Source of the DNA: Proteromonas lacertae
Lineage: Eukaryota; Sar; Bigyra; Opalinata; Proteromonadidae
Length of the DNA stretch: 64,000 nucleotides
Direction of reading: 5' to 3'
Assembly: GCA_002245135.1 (NCBI GenBank)
Contig: NGBS01000004.1
Coordinates: 186,001-250,000 of the forward strand
Below the pieces are notes generated by a model. It saw only the letters and a program-made list of their open reading frames with translations, did not search any database and was not told where the DNA came from. Positions 14,719 to 26,900 of this stretch are shown here, piece by piece; position 1 is the stretch's first letter; each line of letters begins with the position of its first letter. The translations under genes and the position numbers were made by a program.

Positions 14719-16894
14719 CTATTTCGATCTCATTATTTCATCATCAATATCTATTACAGGGTATAAAATAATCATTTTATGTATTGATGACATTGTATTT
14801 CTATAATTTTTATAAAACCATCTTTCTTCATCTGTCCATAATGAATTGTCTACTTCTAGTAATGGATATTCTTCTCTTTCTAATGCTTTCTCACAAAGTA
14901 GTCTTAATCCTTTCATTCTAATATTATTTCCATTCAAAATTATTACTATATTATTTATTATATTATCCATTTCATTTGCCAATAAAACAGCACTTTCATC
15001 ATCTATTGAGATATTACTCAAATTAATATCACGAGAATTTTCAATTAATATATTTAAATTGTTTGACAATAATTTAAATCCAACATTACCAATTGGATTA
15101 TCTATTATATAAATAAAAATAGTAAATATAATATACCATGAATGACTAATTTATCAATATTCTCATTTTCTTTCATGTAATCCACTAAGTATTCTATTCC
15201 ATTTAAATCAATATTGTTATTGCTTATATCAAGTATGATCTTTTCAGGAATATTCTTTAATCCTTCTAATAAATACTTTAATCCAGCTGAAGATAATCCC
15301 AAATCTATTACAATATTACAATGAGTTTTCATACTTGACCAATTCATTTTATTATAAAAATTACTCAATAGATGTAAATATGGAAGTAGTAGTTTCATTC
15401 CTGCTTCATCAATTGGATTAACTATTCAAAGATTAATATATAATATAAAATGAAATACATTCAAGATAAATATATATTAATTTAGTATAAGGAATGGATT
15501 TAACAAATGATTCAATGAAATCAGAAGTAAGATTACATTTGAATAAACCTAACATTACTAAATTCGATAAGTGAGAAAATAATGATCCAAATAATGGTTG
15601 AAGATGAATTGGAATATTAATGTCAACTAATCAAGTATATCTAATAATAATTATATCATACAGAAATAGAGTTTTTTGTGATTAATGCATTTCAATAATC
15701 TGAAGAAATAATTCATTCCTTCTTCACATAAACAAAAACAATCTGAATAAATGCCTAATGTTTCTTTATCATCATCCAAATTATGAATATTAAACATATT
15801 CATATCTAAATAACATTCCCCATATTCTTGACATATGTGATAAACATGAAATCTTAGTTTATACATTAAATCATAATCTTTATATATTGTCATTATCAAC
15901 AACACTGATAATATTCTTTCATTGGGTTTGTTATTGTAAGAATCTATCATTCTATCTCTAATTTCTTTCCATTCATCACTCTCCAAAAAATATTCTGGTG
16001 AATAAAATGAAACAATTTCTTCACAATCATTATTATATAACACCTCTTTTTTTTCTTTCACAATCATTAAATTATTTTTACAATCTCTCAATATTTCACT
16101 CATTTTTATCATTTCTTTTTTCAACTCTTTTAAACTCATTCTTTCTTCATTTTCCACATTTAGCATCTTATCAATTAGTTTTTCCATTGGATTATTATTT
16201 CTAATACCAAAACAATATTTACATCTCAGGATCTTCATTGTTTTATTCACATTATCATCTTCATTAAATGGTAATTTATTATTAATCATTTCATATAATA
16301 TACATCCAATTGACCAAATCACACTTCGATCATCACATTCTAATCCATTTATCTCTTCTGGGCTTATGAAGTTTATATCATATAACCTCTTATCACTCTC
16401 TTTTCTCAAAGAATTTAACCATAAATCACACATTTTTATGTGATTACTATTGTTATATACAATATTTGAACTCTTCAAATTATTAACTATCAAACCATAT
16501 TCATTTAACATCATCAATATATCACATATTGAATATATCACATCACATATATTACTATTTGACAAGGTTTTACTTTGAATTAATTCTTCTAAATCTCTAT
16601 CGTAGTATTCTCGTGAAATTATAATACACTCATTGCAATTATTTATATAAATTACTCTAGAAGGACAAATAAAGGAGGAACAACTATCTAATAACAACGA
16701 GTTATTTTCATTGAATTTTAATACTTGTTTCTCTTTTATTCCATCTATATTAAAACATTTTAGCATTCTAAAGCTATTATCATGCTCTACAATTATATCT
16801 ACTTCATTACCACTTTTTTCTATCTTTTTTCTTATCTAATAAAATAAAAACATAAAAATACTTCAGCATTAAATGGTAATATTGATGGTATCAT
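14719..16894 (-). CDS. Protein pseudokinase with C-terminal leucine-rich repeats, copy 1
   Basis: About 680 aa from five exons; introns are 16836-16861, 15627-15661, 15422-15458 and 15102-15136. The kinase-like domain lacks catalytic signatures. The HRDLKPxN position reads VNNLKSSNIV, so the catalytic Asp is Asn, and the DFG position reads DLW. SPEE and DDRSVIWSIGCILYEMI match the APE and F-helix regions of kinases. After the kinase fold come ribonuclease-inhibitor-type LRRs (NPIGNVGFKLL, LDISNNNIDLNG). The start is the first in-frame ATG (MIPSILP); coding-like sequence continues upstream without an ATG, so the start is uncertain. It lacks the last LRR and membrane tail of its paralogue at 45501-48827. 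It is most likely a scaffold or sensor rather than an enzyme. Confidence 0.82.
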
Positions 16895-17067
16895 ATCATT
16901 TACTGAAGTTCTTAAGTGAAACGTTTTTTGATGTAAAATGAAACGAATATTATTTTCATATTTCATTATTTAATCATATACAACATATTATATATCAAAA
17001 CTATTCATTTTTGTTTATCAACTAACAAATAAACAGAATACAACCATTTTAAATAAATTATTACTAT

Positions 17068-17936
17068 TTATTCTATATCTTCTTTTATTGTAGACTATTC
17101 ATATATATATAACAAAATAATAAAAATACAGTAGATCGTAATAGAGTAGGTATAGAAGTACCAGGATCAAATTCAGGAGGTAAAGGCTTTTGTTCTTTTC
17201 TTTCATTCCATCTTAATTCTCTCTGAATTGAAATAAACCAATCACCTGTTACTCCACCATTTATTATATTGTCTCCTACCAGTTATTATAGTAGGTAATG
17301 GATAAGTAGATACTGATATCTATATAGATAATAATAATAATAATATATTAATATATTTACATATAAACTATCACCTTCATTCAAAATAGCCCATTTTCTA
17401 CCATCACAAATAACAATTGCAGAATTTCTACATTCTTCTTCAGCTCTTTTCGCTACAGTTACTCTTAATAAAGCAGAATCAGGCAATATCATTGGTCTGA
17501 ATGATAAACTATGTGGACAAATTGGAGTTAATAACATCGCAGGAACAGCAGGATGAACCATGCTACCACCAGCAGATGCTGAATAAGCAGTTGAACCAGT
17601 TGGTGTAGAAAATTGTTCCATCTCCACTTAACACTACTAAAAAGTATATATTCTTCTCTAATTCAATTGATAAGAATTAATCAGATTTTGACATATCATG
17701 TCCATCTTTTTCTACACACATATTCTTCGTTATGAATTTTTTCTCTTCTCTAAAGTTTCCATTCTCAATATACATTCATTTCTTGTTTGTTTTAATCCTT
17801 CTAAACCACTTTTAGGAATATGACCACAAGATTGAGCTGCTCGTAGTAATATAGGTTTGGAATGTGGTGTTATAGGAGGAGATTTAGGTGCTTCACTATC
17901 AGAGAGTGATGCTTTCTCTTTGCTTAAATCAGACAT
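17068..17936 (-). pseudogene. NAD kinase pseudogene (internal deletion, frameshift, in-frame stop)
   Basis: NAD kinase makes NADP from NAD. The C-terminal half is clear: [20 protein letters not shown], then [13 protein letters not shown], then PLPTIIT and RWNERKEQK, joined over introns 17320-17360 and two others. The N-terminal half retains the nucleotide-binding motif as [10 protein letters not shown]. In family members about 130 residues separate that motif from STPTGST; here they abut in different frames at an 8-base GGAGATGG (17618-17625). Upstream there is a TAA in the motif's own frame (17677-17679) and a further one-base shift around an A6 run near 17738. Together these argue for a dead gene. 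A collapsed assembly at GGAGATGG remains possible for the deletion alone. Confidence 0.72.
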
Positions 17937-18004
17937 TTTAATTAAGTGATCAAGCTTTCAAGCTTTTTTCATATTTTTCTTCTTATCTCCTCGCAATGAT
18001 AAAA
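17937..18004. promoter_or_regulatory. Very short divergent spacer between NAD kinase pseudogene and MLH3
   Basis: Only 68 bases separate the two start codons, with a small AAGCTTTCAAGCTTTT direct repeat (around 17951-17966). MLH3 may therefore share its promoter with the decaying neighbour. Confidence 0.3.
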
Positions 18005-20539
18005 ATGAGTGACAAAAATACTCAAAAAGACATTGATAGCAACTCAAAAATCATATCTTACCATTATATTTGTGAAGAACGTATGATTAGTGATTGTTAT
18101 TTTTTCTAGTGTGTGTGAACAGTATCCAATCATATGCTACAAAGATTGAGATGAATGTAAACTTGAAAAATTCTTCAATCAGCATAATAGACAATGGTAC
18201 TCTAATTTAGTGATTAAGGTATTAGGTTATGCACTTTCTATGGAAACATTTAGAAAATTAGGTGTTAGTACAATAGAGAGAAAGAATCATAGAAGAGGAG
18301 AGTTTTTACAAACAGTTAGTCATTTATGTAATTCTACTTTCATTATGGATGAAGATAAATTCCAGCATAAAAAGGTTTTATATTTTCAATCTATATAATT
18401 ACATGTAGACAATTAATATAAATGGTATAAGTAGTGAAATCACAAGTGGATATAAAGAAAGATGTTATAATGGACTAGAAGTTCATTTAGACCAAATATT
18501 CATGAATCGTCCAGTAAGAATAAAAGTATAAATATTACTATTTATATATATATATATATATATTATAAATAGTCCTGCAATATTGAGAATGAGATTAATC
18601 TAATTATTCAGATAATTGAAAGAATGTCTTTACTTCACCCAAATATTACATTTATACTATATGATTCAAATCAATCCAAGTTATTATATTCTATCAAGCC
18701 ACATTCTACTATCCTCAATCGATTTTTATCACTTTATAATAATAATAATAATAAATCAAACTATATAGAGTTTAATATAGAAAATCCTTTGAAATGTAAT
18801 GGTATAATTTCCAGTTTAAATGATAAAAAGAAAGGAAAGAAATTAAATATTCAATATTTATATATCAATGAATATCCAGTGAGATGTAAAGTATTAGAAT
18901 CAATTATAAATAATGAATTCAAGAGAAAGAACAGCAACAATAATAATGAATTGAGTTATATTATCAATATATATATGAATATGCCAGACTATAATGTTAT
19001 ATACAGTAATGACAGTATTAATGAAGTGATAATCAAATATGATTATAATTGTCTGATATGGTTAGTTCAAGAAATAATGAAGGAAATCTATGACAATAGT
19101 AATTATAGAAGTAATAATAATGATGATGATGAATATTTGAATATTGATGTTCCTGAACATGAAGATGATTATAATGATTTAGAGCCATTATTTACACCTA
19201 TTAAGAGAATGTATTCAAGTATACCAACACCACCATCTCATGAAAGGAGAATACCTGATAATTATAACTCACTTACTAATAAATGGGATTATTTACTAGG
19301 AGTTAATTCAATACCAAATAATATCAATAACAATGATAATTACCCAACTACAACTACTTCTTATTATTATAATAATCCAATATTTAATGATAATGATAAT
19401 GATAGAAGTCCTTTATTACTATCAAGACAAGAGTATAGAGAATATAAAAGATTATTAAAACAGCCATGGTTAAAGCCAATACAACCAGATGAAGGATTAG
19501 AAGATGAAGATGAAGAAATAGAAGTAATGAGAAGTGAAGTAGAATTACCACAACTACAACAGTGTAATGATAATGTTAGAAATGAAATACAACCATCACC
19601 ACTACTACCTCGTTATATTGATGATATATCAATAGATATTATTAATAGAGAATATGGTCATGATGTAATTATGAATCAGTTTATTGATTATAAACCATGT
19701 GAAGCTGATAGAACATATGAATGTAATAATGATGAATATAGAAATAGTGAGATTAATATAAAAACATATTTAACTCCATCAACAGTAAGTGGAAATAAAA
19801 GAAGAAGATTATCAACACCATCATCATCATTATCTTATAATAATAATAGTTTTATCTTTACAAAAGATGATTTAAAGAAGTGTAAGGTGATTGGTCAATT
19901 TGATAAGAAATTCATATTATTGTATTGTAATAATATATTATTTGCTATTGATCAAGTATAATTATATTATATTAATGTTAATAGCATGCTGCTGATGAGA
20001 GAGTAAATCTAGAGAAGTATGAATCAATAATACAATCACCTGATACTTCAGAGATAATGAATGAAATAAATATATGTGAAACAATGACAATTAATGACAG
20101 ATTATTTTATATATTAAATGAGAATAAAGAATTGATTGAAAAAAGGGGGTTTAAATATATAATAAAATATAACGAGAATAATGAAAGAGTGATTGAATTA
20201 GTGGTATATATATATAAATATATTTCAATTTATAATATCTAATAGAAGACAATGTGTATAATGAATACAATTATGCATATAGACTCATTAATGAACTATT
20301 TAGAACAATTAGAAAGATGTAATAATAAATATATTAATGAATATGAAATACCTGAGTATTTAAATACAGTATTGAAATCTAAAGCATGTAGAAATGCAAT
20401 AATGTTTAATGATGAACTCTCATTTGAAGACTGTGAAAATTTGATATTAAAACTGAGTGAATGCAATTATCCATTTATGTGTGCTCATGGTAGACCATCA
20501 ATACATCCTTTATTCAGTCTAAAAGACAATCAAATCTAA
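18005..20539 (+). CDS. MLH3: MutL homologue MLH3, mismatch-repair/recombination endonuclease subunit
   Basis: It pairs with MLH1 in mismatch repair and meiotic crossover resolution in the nucleus. Exon 1 (18005-18080) joins over a 29-nt intron to the GHKL ATPase motif region (NSIQSYATKIEM, IIDNG). An RRGEFLQTVSHL block stands where family members have GFRGEAL. FMNRPVRIK lies before intron 18526-18572. The C-terminal endonuclease domain has the metal motif DQHAADERVNLE, split by intron 19956-19984, then ACRNAIMFNDEL and PFMCAHGRPS, closest to MLH3. A low-complexity Asn/Tyr/acidic linker separates the domains. About 779 aa. The frame breaks at 18197-18210: either a 14-nt GTAC...TTTAG intron or a one-base indel in a very degenerate ATP-binding site. 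The short N-terminus looks divergent; the C-terminus looks functional. Confidence 0.85.
18541..18564 (+). repeat. (TA)n microsatellite in an MLH3 intron
   Basis: About eleven TA units within the 47-nt intron 18526-18572, the longest intron seen in MLH3. Similar TA runs occur in introns at about 34648-34664 and 58828-58852. Confidence 0.7.
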
Positions 20540-20930
20540 TTATTCTATCAATTTTTAAAGTTAAGTTTGTTTTTGTTTTTATTTAATAAGAATTGCATAT
20601 ATATTATTCATAAATGAAAAATAGTATTAAATTGGGTGAGTAAAAATTTTCGTTGCCCATATACTTTAAAAATTCTATTCTACATTGATTTAACAATAGT
20701 ATTCTAATTATAGTATAAAATGTTTAAACCTACATTTATTTATAATATATTTATCGTCAATCCATTGGCTTGAAAAAAAAATCTCTTCAGAATGACTTAA
20801 TACTTTATAATAAGTATAATAATGAAGAATATAATTTAAATTTGCTTTTATATCTCTTAAAATAGCATATTGCCAAAAATGTAACCGACGATTCATTTTA
20901 GCCTCACCTAGCTCTTCAATCTCAATCTTC
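20540..20930. other. Intergenic region between MLH3 and the polycystin-like gene
   Basis: About 390 AT-rich bases. It holds a 24-base stretch starting near 20630 (AATTGGGTGA then AAAAATTTTC) that resembles one at 14501-14524. The rest is A/T tracts; the 3' part must carry the promoter of the next gene. Confidence 0.4.
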
Positions 20931-23900
20931 ATGATTCTCACTAAGAAGAGTATGTTAACATTGATCGAGATGATGATGTTATTAGAAATGGTGATGTCTA
21001 TAGATACAAGAAATGCCAGAGTACTTGAAGTTGTTGATGAAAAAAGTTTCAAAGCGTCTCTGAAAAATGAAACTACAGTGGAATTGAAAAACCCATTTAC
21101 AATTAGTGTATTATCTGATAATGCGATTTGGTTTCCTAATTCCCTTGTTAAGCTCACTCTTTTAGGTAAATGTAAAGATACACTCATTACCATTGAGTTT
21201 GAAGATGAAAGTGTGAAATCTTTTAGTTTATTCAATTCACTTGAGGAATCTTCCTTTTCAAAAGTATGCTTCAAGATCTCTGTGAAAAATCATGCTAAAC
21301 TCCAAGTAGAAGAAAAGTTTATAATAGTAAACAAGGTAGAAAACAGCCACTTTTACAATATCCAATTAACACTACCAGTAGAGGGTATGTCATTTAGCTC
21401 AAATGCAGAAGCTTCAGGCATATTAGTAAAAAGCGTAATATCATCAACTATATTACAAGCTGCTGTATTTTTTGGTAAATTAGAGTTACAATCTCTCTCT
21501 TCTGTTATGTTTGTTACGGTTTCTCAAGATTCATATATTGGAAATGCAATTGTACAAGGTAACACCTTAATAGTAGGTAATTCTCAAAATTTTGGTGTTA
21601 TTGGTGGTATTGTGTCTAAAAGTACAATAGTTGATTCAATTGTAGATATTTCTATTGTAAATATTAATGCAAATGCTACATCTGTGATAAAAAGATCAAT
21701 CGGAATGATTGTAGGAAGTTTATCATCACATTCAAAGATATTTAATGTTGCCGTTATAGTCAGAGATACAATGAAAATAAATGGAACTACTTTGAATCTT
21801 GGTATTCTAGCCGGTAAAGTAGAAAATAGTGATATAAATAATTGTTTTGTAAAGACTGTTATAAAACAATTAACTTTTAATGGAAATGAAACAGTAATGG
21901 TTGGTTCATTAGTTGGTGAAATAAATAACAATGATAATGAAGATAAAGTAATGATGGTTAATAATTATGGATTAATTACATTAGAAATATCATCAACAGA
22001 ATATTTAGTTAAAGATTATGGTTTATATTTTGGGAAGATAAATAAAGGGACTGTTCAAATGGTTAATTCATATATTTATCTTACTATCTCTGAAGGTATA
22101 AAAGATACAATTACAGTGAGTGATATATCAGTAATTAATAATAATGATGAAGATAGTTATATTAACATAAAAATACAAGATGTGTATTATATAATTAGAC
22201 CAAATGATATTGAAGTTATATTACATTCAAACATATTGAAATATTATAATAAAAATGATGCTAATGATGTTGTAGGTATTAAAGACAAACTAAAGAATTT
22301 TGATGATAAATCTAATGGATTTGCAAGTTATAAATTAACTCCATATTGGGATGATGATAAAAAAGAACTAACAAATCTCAATCAAATATCACAAAAGAAT
22401 ATTAGATATATTAAAGATGATTCTGGTAATTATGAAGGATATAATTACTATCTTAATGATTATAATGGAATATATTGTTCAACTCCATTATTAGGTAGTA
22501 ATACTGGATTAACTTATGTAAATGATTATCCAACAACTAAGTATGATTTGTATTGCATACAAACAGAAGGTAATAATGATTATGCTTTAACAATTACTAC
22601 AAAACCTGATTGGATGGTTATAAATGGATATAGTGATAGTGGTGATAATAAAATAGCTAAACCACCAACAGTAAATGTCTATTCAATTGATGTAAAAGAA
22701 GATCATGTAGGTGTTGCTGATGGTAATGTGAAATTTGAATTTTCTTCAACTGTTGGAACAACAGATTCATATGGATTTAGTTATAATGAAAAAGATGATA
22801 AAAAACCAGCGGTAAATATTGATCCATTGTATTTACAGTTTGGTTCAGTTGAATTGAAATCATTTGAATATACTATTAGATTAGATAAGAAACCATCATC
22901 ATCTGTTGTAGTTAAACCAATAATTAAATCTGATAAATATACAATAACACCAACAGAAGTAGAATTAAAACAAGATAATTATTTTAAACAAGTATTTACT
23001 ATTACTCCATTAGCAGTAAATGAAACAACAACAATTACTTTAACCCATACAATAACAACAACTGATATTGATTATAAAGATATTCAAATACCTGAAATGA
23101 AGTTAAAGACAGTAGTACAAGATAAAAGTTCAGCTCCAGAATTAATAAGAGTTAAAGAAAGTGATTCTGATTATGAAATTATGATTGATTTTAATATTCC
23201 ATGCTATGTTGAAGATGTAATATTTGAATGTGATAGATTGTTTATTGTTGATCCAACGTTATTATCCTCAGTAGAACAATGCATATGGGGACCAAACAAT
23301 AAAACAATCACAATGAAATTGAATAATTATACTGATATAATACCTGACACAACAATAACTATTAGAGAGAATAGAATAAGAAGTAGTAAATATAGTATTT
23401 ACTCAACTAAAGGTAATATGACTGTAGAATTAAGACCACCAATTCCTCAAGTAGTATCATCCAACTTTATTGATGGTTCAAAGATCAATATTACCTTTGA
23501 TACAGAAATAAAAGCAGGTATTTCCTCTGAAGGTTTATTATGTAACAAAATATTTAATGATACTTCCAGTCTAGATAGTAATGGTGAAGATAAAATAAGA
23601 TGTTATTTGCAGAATTATAAAAGTATTATTGTTGAATTATCATATCGATCTGATATTGTTCCAGGTGAGGAGTTAGTTATATTGGGTGGAATATTAAAGA
23701 GTGCAGAAAATCATATGTACAGTATGCCTGAAACTTCTGTTACTATATTAGCGCCTAATCCTTTACCTAAATTAGAAGCAATTGTTAAACTTCAACCAAA
23801 GATATTATTTTGTAGAAAGTTAGTATTAGATGGATCTGCATCAACTGGAAGTCCTGGTAGACCATTAACTTATACATGGAAATTGTTAGATCAAACTAAT

Positions 23901-26900
23901 ACTACAATATCTGAATATTTAGATACAGAGAGAGCAATTATAGAATTTCCATCATTCTTCTTCAATGTTGGTACATACAAATTCCAATTGAAAGTAAAAT
24001 CATTCTTAAGTAGTGATGAAAACACCGCAGATATTGAAGTAGTTGTTACTGATATACCATTTGTTAATACAATTATTGATGGTCCAATGAAGTCAACTGT
24101 GTATGTTGGTCAATTTGTGTTTATTAAAAGTAAAGTAACTTATGAATACTGTGGTGAAAATGAAGATAAGACACCATTGGAATATAAATGGAAGGTAACT
24201 AAATCTAATGAAATAATACCGTTAGATAGTTTTGATAATAGTGATCTAACAAGAATAGGTGTAAATGGTACAACATTAAGTTTAGGAGATTATAAATTCG
24301 AAATAACTGGAAGTAAAGGTGAATTAACAAATACAGCAACAGCTGAAGTTACAGTAGGCATAAGGAATTTAGGTATTGAGCCAGCTTTTCCATTAATACA
24401 AACAATCTTATCAAATGAAACAGTTACAGTTGGTGTAAAGTTGACTAATGAGAAAGAAACAATAACGTATCAATGGAGCAGTTCTGACATAGAATTGACT
24501 GGCTATGATGTAAATAAAAAGACACTATCATTAGAGAAAGATACACTCCTTAAGAATCATGAATATGAGTTTATATTACATGCTCATGGTCAAATTTCTA
24601 AAAAGGATAAATGGTTGAAGTTTAAAGTTGTAGTTAAAGATCCAACAGCATTTATAGTCAATATTGAAAATGAATTACATCCAAATAACATATTCTCAGT
24701 TTCAGATATTATAACATTAACAACAAGCATTCACAATAAGAATCCTAACAGTTATTACAGTTATAAATGGTCATACACAAATAGTGCATATAGATCACCA
24801 TTCTTATCACAAAAAGACAGATCATCTGTATTTATTGATTGTAGTGTATTATCTCCATATACAGAACATACAATACAAGTAATTATAACAGATAGCGATG
24901 GAAAAACAGCTGTAGCAAAATATCCATTCACTGTCACTTTACCTCCATCAGGTGGTTATATTGTTGTTCCAAAGATTAATGAATATGTATTTGGTGTGAA
25001 ATATACTCTAAGTACTGCAGGTTGGAGTGGTAATGTTGAACAATTAAGTTATAGATTTGGTGTATTAAAAGATAATACAGTGTATTATTTACAATCTGTA
25101 TTTGGTACAAGTCCATCTTATTATGGACTATTACCATTTGGTTCTGTCTATGATAATTATACATTAATACCAATTGTATTTGTACAAGATGTAGCAGGTG
25201 GAATAGTCAATACAACATTAACATCAAATGGAGAAGTAGTTAAGATATATGCACCACCAATATTAAATGAAGAAGAATTAAAAGCTACATTAAATGAAAC
25301 ATTACAAGGTTTAATCATTGAAAGAGATTATGATCAAATGTACAATCTTATAGGAAGTGTTTCTGATCAGTATAAACAAAGTGGTTGTAAAGATAGATGC
25401 CAAAATGGAGGAGAATGTGTTCAAGAGTATATATGTGAATGTAAGAATGGTTATTATGGTTTATTCTGTGAAAATCATAAACCAATAAATGGTGGATGGA
25501 GTAAAGATTATTACTATACTGAATGTAAAGATGGAAAAAGATTAAAGTATAAATTATGTAATAATCCATTCCCTCAATATGGAGGTTTAGATTGTGGTGA
25601 AATTAAAAATGAAACAATTGAATGTAGTGGTGATACAAACTGTCAATATTCTGAATGGAGTGAGTGGAGTGAATGTGAAGCTGAATGTGAAAAGTATAAT
25701 GGAGATACAATAATTGGAAGTAAAAGTAAAAATAAAACTGTAATAAATAATAATAACAATAATCTGTGTGTAAATATAAGTGAAAGTAAAGAGTGTGAAT
25801 ATACATGTTCATCTCCACCCAAGTTATGTCCAGGTCAAATCCTTGCTAATGATGGTAGTGTGAAAGGTGATGCATGTAGTAAACATGGTGATTGTCAAAG
25901 AAGTAGAAATAATTGTAAAGAGAATGAAATAACATGTTTAAGTTATTGTAATTGCCATCAAAATTATTATGGTGATGATTGCAGTAAAACAAAAGATGAA
26001 CATGAAGCTATACAAAGAATAAAACAACAGTTGTTTGATTCACTTAATCAGGCATATAAAGGATCACCTAGCACATCTGAATCAATGGAACAACAAAGTT
26101 CAACAATATTGTCAGTAATTGATCCACCCAGTGATTTACAAGACTCAGCAAAATCAGAAACATTTGATATGATTAAAAATTCAATAGACAAATTAAGCGA
26201 AAATAAACCAAAATCAATGTCATATGAAGCATTATCTAATTATGTAAAAGCATCATCAATATTATTAAAAGATGAATGGGTTCAAGTAGATAAACGTAGA
26301 AGAAGAATGAGAAGAGGATTAAGTAACAATGACGAAAGTAATAATGATAATGATAATGATAATGAAATCGGTAGTAAAATTACTGAGATATATGATAATA
26401 TAGCCAAAATACATAATGCACAACAATATAGTCCTCCATTATCAGTAGAAACAGATGTTGTATCACTGAGTCTAATAAGAGCAGATGTTACTTATGATTA
26501 TAGTAATAAAGTTGAAATGAATGGTGCTACAATCGATATTAATAATGCAATTAAAGATAAAGCAGGAGGTGAAGAAATACAAGTAATGAATTGGGCTGAT
26601 AATCCAAGAGGATTTGATAGTGAAACATTAAATAGAGAATCAAGTATATTATCCATCAAAATATCAACATCCAGTGGTGGTAATATATCTGAAGGATTTA
26701 AAGAACCAATCTATTTCACAAATAGAGTCAATAGTGGTGTACCATTAAAAGATATAAAATGTACTTATTATGATGGTAATGAATTAAGTACAAAAGGAGT
26801 TGTTGTAATAGGTATGATTGAAGAAAATGGTGAAAGATTGGTATTATGCTCAGCTATTCATCTAACTGATTTTGCTGCTCAATTAAAGAATATAATGCCT

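Noticed and set aside
17677-17679. TAA read as Gln in NAD kinase (alternative code)
   Set aside because: TAA ends 13 well-defined genes in this window and no other gene needs it as sense.
20708-21274. 188-aa open frame on the minus strand
   Set aside because: It overlaps the start of the polycystin-like gene, has no family features, and is a shadow of its codon bias.
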